Part shown: positions 63,382-64,000 of the stretch, in pieces | Numbering within the stretch: position 1 is the first letter of the stretch | Layout of the letters: every line of letters begins with the position of its first letter | Assembly: GCF_964212655.1 (NCBI RefSeq) | Contig: NZ_OZ156465.1 | Span: forward strand, 744,001-808,000 | From: Candidatus Thiodiazotropha sp. LNASS1 | GTDB taxonomy: Bacteria; Pseudomonadota; Gammaproteobacteria; Chromatiales; Chromatiaceae | Direction: 5' to 3' | DNA: 64,000 bases | Translations under genes and position numbers: made by a program | Notes under the pieces: generated by a model | The model's input: the letters and a program-made list of their open reading frames with translations, nothing else | What the model was told of the DNA's origin: nothing | Databases searched by the model: none

Positions 63382-64000
63382 ACCTCCGCCCTGTTTACGC
63401 GTCATCAGACCGCGTGCAGGATCGTATCCGTAGAGCGCCCCGGCAAGGAATAGCAGCAGAGAACCGACAACTGCAAAAAAGGCAATCCAGCTGATCTGAC
63501 CGTAAAGCGCAAATCTGGTCAATTCCACCGCATGGGTAAAGGGGTTAAAACGACAGATTTCATAAAGGAAAACGCTGGAATCCTTAATCCGCCACAAGGG
63601 ATAGAGCGCTGACGATGCAAAAAACATGGGGAATATGACAAAATTCATGACCCCGGCAAAATTCTCCAACTGCTTGATTGCGGAAGAGAGCAGCAGGCCC
63701 AATGCGCCGAGCATCAATCCCGACAGAAACAGGGCTGGAAACGCCAGAAGGTAACCCGTCAGCGGTGGCTGTACATCCCAAAACCAGGCGATAGCCAGAA
63801 AGAGGTAGACCTGGGCGATTGCGACCAGGGTGCCGGCGACCAGTTTGCAAAGCAGAAGATACCAGCGTGGAAAGGGACTGACCATCAACATCCGCATACT
63901 GCCCATCTCCCGGTCGTACACCATGGAGAGCGAACTCTGCATACCGCTGAAAAGCAGGATCATCGCCGCCAACCCGGGGACGATGTACTCCTCATAGAGG
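63379..64000 (-). CDS. ABC-2 type transporter permease (partial, PedC-like context)
   Basis: The C-terminal part of an ABC-2 permease, open to the window edge (frame reads LYEEYIVPGLAAMILLFSGM). At least five membrane segments are visible: MAAMILLFSGMQSSLSM, LLCKLVAGTLVAIAQVYLFLAIAWF, LLAFPALFLSGLMLGALGLLL, FAGVMNFVIFPMFFASSALY and ISWIAFFAVVGSLLLFLAGAL. The REMGSMRMLMVSPFPRWYLL segment is the typical coupling loop. ABC exporters of this kind accompany PQQ-dependent alcohol dehydrogenases (pedABC-type). The stop TAG comes from the half repeat element. Confidence 0.85.
   Translation of the reverse strand, partial: LYEEYIVPGLAAMILLFSGMQSSLSMVYDREMGSMRMLMVSPFPRWYLLLCKLVAGTLVAIAQVYLFLAIAWFWDVQPPLTGYLLAFPALFLSGLMLGALGLLLSSAIKQLENFAGVMNFVIFPMFFASSALYPLWRIKDSSVFLYEICRFNPFTHAVELTRFALYGQISWIAFFAVVGSLLLFLAGALYGYDPARGLMTRKQGGG

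Noticed and set aside
1-64000. CRISPR arrays, tRNA and rRNA genes
   Set aside because: Looked for by eye; no regularly spaced direct repeats, cloverleaf with CCA-type end or rRNA signature was seen.

Overview
The window reads as a chromosomal segment of a sulfur-oxidising gammaproteobacterium that is also a lanthanide-type methylotroph. The pointers are a Gly/Trp/Tyr-rich sulfur-globule-like envelope protein, a DsrC/TusE-family protein, c-di-GMP enzymes, and a complete tetrahydromethanopterin (H4MPT)/methylofuran one-carbon block with XoxF and PQQ genes. This combination fits lineages such as the Sedimenticolaceae / Candidatus Thiodiazotropha group. That placement is inference; no marker gene is present to prove it.

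Left part (1-20 kb), accessory: a frameshifted corA end, a NYN-LOTUS RNA-metabolism protein, a GH13 sucrose-phosphorylase-like pseudogene, a secreted cysteine-repeat protein, a cysteine-less DsrC-like protein, several small genes, and an IS3-type insertion sequence beside the remnant of a DUF4399 gene. Then come an HDOD protein, a dCache diguanylate cyclase and a heme-PAS-GGDEF-EAL protein (c-di-GMP signalling), a DUF2235 hydrolase, the sulfur-globule-like protein, and a TPR/GT41 glycosyltransferase gene with an internal deletion.

Middle-left (19-28.4 kb): pentapeptide protein, Ldh-family oxidoreductase, two SAM methyltransferases, a NeuD-like acetyltransferase, a PaaK-like adenylating enzyme, a sulfotransferase and a DegT aminotransferase. 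This looks like an unassigned small-molecule or glycan-tailoring locus and is interrupted by a 269-bp MITE-like element.

Core (28.4-52.5 kb): a long, mostly minus-strand block with many ATGA overlaps for cofactor synthesis and one-carbon transfer. It holds a DUF2380 protein, a COG1665-like nucleotidyltransferase, mfnB, DUF447, a DHPS-like protein, PTPS, an mfnE-like kinase, pabB, an MfnF/TIGR03123-like protein, an MfnD-like ATP-grasp, a HisA-like protein, a PTPS fusion, fae, a CitG-like protein, a RimK-like protein, mch, an ATP-grasp protein, mtdB and mptG. Divergent from it lies fhcBADC. Formaldehyde is condensed with H4MPT (Fae), oxidised (MtdB), hydrolysed (Mch) and released as formate by Fhc using methylofuran. 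The surrounding genes probably make H4MPT and methylofuran.

Right part (53.3-64 kb): pqqABCDE, a prolyl aminopeptidase, then xoxF-xoxG-xoxJ, a PQQ-associated CxxCW-family protein, a coiled-coil secreted protein and an ABC-2 permease running off the edge. XoxF carries the Asp pair diagnostic of lanthanide enzymes, so the segment encodes methanol-to-formate oxidation with its PQQ and C1-carrier cofactors nearly in full. Three families of inverted-repeat elements sit between operons, and hairpins follow pqqA and xoxF.
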